Origin: Pseudomonadota bacterium | Lineage (GTDB): Bacteria > Pseudomonadota > Gammaproteobacteria > Burkholderiales > SG8-39 | Assembly (NCBI GenBank): GCA_021825225.1 | Contig: JAKAIH010000116.1 | Span: 1-7,758, forward strand | Direction of reading: 5' to 3' | DNA length: 7,758 nucleotides | Part shown: piece by piece, positions 6,890-7,758 of the stretch | Numbering within the stretch: position 1 is the stretch's first letter | Layout of the letters: every line of letters begins with the position of its first letter | Program-made: the position numbers and the translations under genes | The notes under the pieces: generated by a model | Seen by the model: only the letters and a program-made list of their open reading frames with translations | Told to the model about the DNA's origin: nothing | Databases searched by the model: none

Positions 6890-7516
6890 CTAGCGCCAAG
6901 CCCACACGGGCTGCTCCAGATGCGCCACAGCTGTGGCGCGGCCGTGCACTGCGACTTCCATGAACTGATACATCACCGCCGCAGTAGGTGCATGCACCAG
7001 CGTGCCGAGCAGCGGATAGCGGATCACCGGCTGGTCGCTTTCCGGAATCGCGGCGAATTCGGGCGAGCCCGGGCGGCCGAGTTCTGCCAGCGGCACCCGG
7101 TAAATGACGTCCACCTCCTGCGGATTCGCGCACATGCACGCATCGTCCGGGGCCCACGCAACGAGAGGCGTGATCAGATAGCCGGAGCGCGTGGGGTAAT
7201 CGTCCAGCCGTCCCAGAACGGCCTCGCGCGCAAGTTCCAGCCCGACCTCCTCGCGCACCTCGCGCAGCGCAGCTTCCATGGCCGACTCGCCCGCATCGAC
7301 GCGCCCCCCGGGCAGAGCGAACTGTCCCGAATGGGCGCTGAGGTGCTTGGCGCGCAGGGTCAGCACCAGCGCCGCACGCCCTGCGCCATCATCGGTGAGG
7401 ATCAGGCATACCGCGGCGCGCTTGAAGCCGCGCTCAGGCAGGGACGTCGCGGGGCGCAGGCCAAGATTGTGCGTAACAAGCGCGCGCAGCGCCGCGTCGA
7501 AGCGCAGGTCCCTCAT
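6890..7516 (-). CDS. Nudix hydrolase, CoA pyrophosphatase type
   Basis: 208 residues from the chosen ATG. The Nudix box is complete at residues 71-93: G71, E77, then REVREEVGL at 85-93, whose glutamates bind the catalytic divalent metal. Directly before it, LTLRAKHLSAHSGQFALPGG at 52-71 matches the extra motif of the CoA-pyrophosphatase (NudL-like) group, with L68 where most have F. The expected reaction is cleavage of CoA or acyl-CoA to phosphopantetheine and 3',5'-ADP; this is inferred from the motif. The tail from about 171 (HAPTAAVMYQF to VWAWR) is an extension shared with close relatives as I remember them, not with E. coli NudL. The frame extends to a TTG at 7546, one base after the preceding stop and with no ribosome binding site. 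The ATG at 7516 has GAGG 11 bases upstream and is preferred. It is probably co-transcribed with the dehydrogenase gene. Confidence 0.9.
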   Translation of the reverse strand: MRDLRFDAALRALVTHNLGLRPATSLPERGFKRAAVCLILTDDGAGRAALVLTLRAKHLSAHSGQFALPGGRVDAGESAMEAALREVREEVGLELAREAVLGRLDDYPTRSGYLITPLVAWAPDDACMCANPQEVDVIYRVPLAELGRPGSPEFAAIPESDQPVIRYPLLGTLVHAPTAAVMYQFMEVAVHGRATAVAHLEQPVWAWR

Positions 7517-7547
7517 ACCCGGGCGCGCCTCATGCGGATGCGCCAAT

Positions 7548-7758
7548 TCAATAGCCGCGTGCGCGGTCGACCAATGCGGTCAAAGCCGCGCCGGCGAGAT
7601 ATCGCCCCATGTTTTCGGCGAACAGCGCGGCGACGATTTCGTCCCGGTGCGCATCCAGCCCGCCGATATGCGGCAGCACGGTGATGCCCGGTGTAATCCA
7701 GAAGGCGTGGTCGGCGGGCAGCGGCTCCTGACGGTAAACATCGAGCACCGCGCCGGCG
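7548..7758 (-). CDS. ghrA: Glyoxylate/hydroxypyruvate reductase A-like dehydrogenase, C-terminal fragment
   Basis: The last 69 residues of a D-2-hydroxyacid dehydrogenase; the rest lies beyond the right edge. Family members use NAD(P)H to reduce 2-oxoacids such as glyoxylate and hydroxypyruvate. LDVYRQEPLP carries the catalytic glutamate and LPHIGG the catalytic histidine, 19 residues apart, the same spacing as in E. coli GhrA. The C-terminus VDRARGY is identical to the end of E. coli GhrA, which supports the subfamily over phosphoglycerate dehydrogenase. The substrate cannot be fixed from this fragment. It reads towards the Nudix gene, whose ATG lies 31 bases downstream of the stop. Confidence 0.87.
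   Translation of the reverse strand, partial: AGAVLDVYRQEPLPADHAFWITPGITVLPHIGGLDAHRDEIVAALFAENMGRYLAGAALTALVDRARGY

Noticed and set aside
6887..6896. Perfect palindrome GCGCTAGCGC at the Nudix stop codon
   Set aside because: It has no loop for a hairpin, includes the stop codon, and short GC palindromes are expected by chance here.

Overview
The window is GC-rich, densely coded proteobacterial chromosome. Gene content suggests a betaproteobacterium, or a related high-GC proteobacterium: an E. coli-type glutamate-cysteine ligase, a glutathione reductase, a GhrA-type hydroxyacid dehydrogenase followed by a Nudix hydrolase, and multi-PAS signalling proteins. The genus cannot be fixed from the sequence. 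There are no RNA genes, insertion sequences, CRISPR arrays or prophage genes that I can see. Seven genes are confident and one small ORF is probable.

Left part (1-3127): glutathione metabolism. Glutathione reductase (gor, minus strand, cut by the left edge within a few residues of its expected end) and glutamate-cysteine ligase (gshA, plus strand) lie head to head across a 191-base control region. One makes the first intermediate of glutathione and the other recycles oxidised glutathione. The region between them holds overlapping candidate divergent promoters and two small dyads.

Middle part (3185-6864): signalling. A membrane-anchored PAS-GAF protein (minus) has sensory domains but no output domain. 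It is divergent from a plus-strand cluster of a probable 50-residue exported peptide, a cytosolic PAS-PAS-PAS-GGDEF diguanylate cyclase with intact catalytic and inhibitory motifs, and a small DHWC-motif cupin 15 bases further on. A good sigma-70-like promoter fits the minus-strand gene and argues for its internal start. Two of the cyclase's PAS domains are a tandem duplication.

Right part (6890-7758): two minus-strand genes read in from the right edge, the C-terminal end of a GhrA-like 2-hydroxyacid dehydrogenase and a CoA-pyrophosphatase-type Nudix hydrolase. They meet the cupin gene tail to tail over a 25-base gap with a short hairpin.

The part most worth following up is the middle cluster, with its unexplained small exported ORF, output-less sensor and cupin around one cyclase. 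The rest is recognisable core metabolism. That the middle genes form one system is inference from position only.
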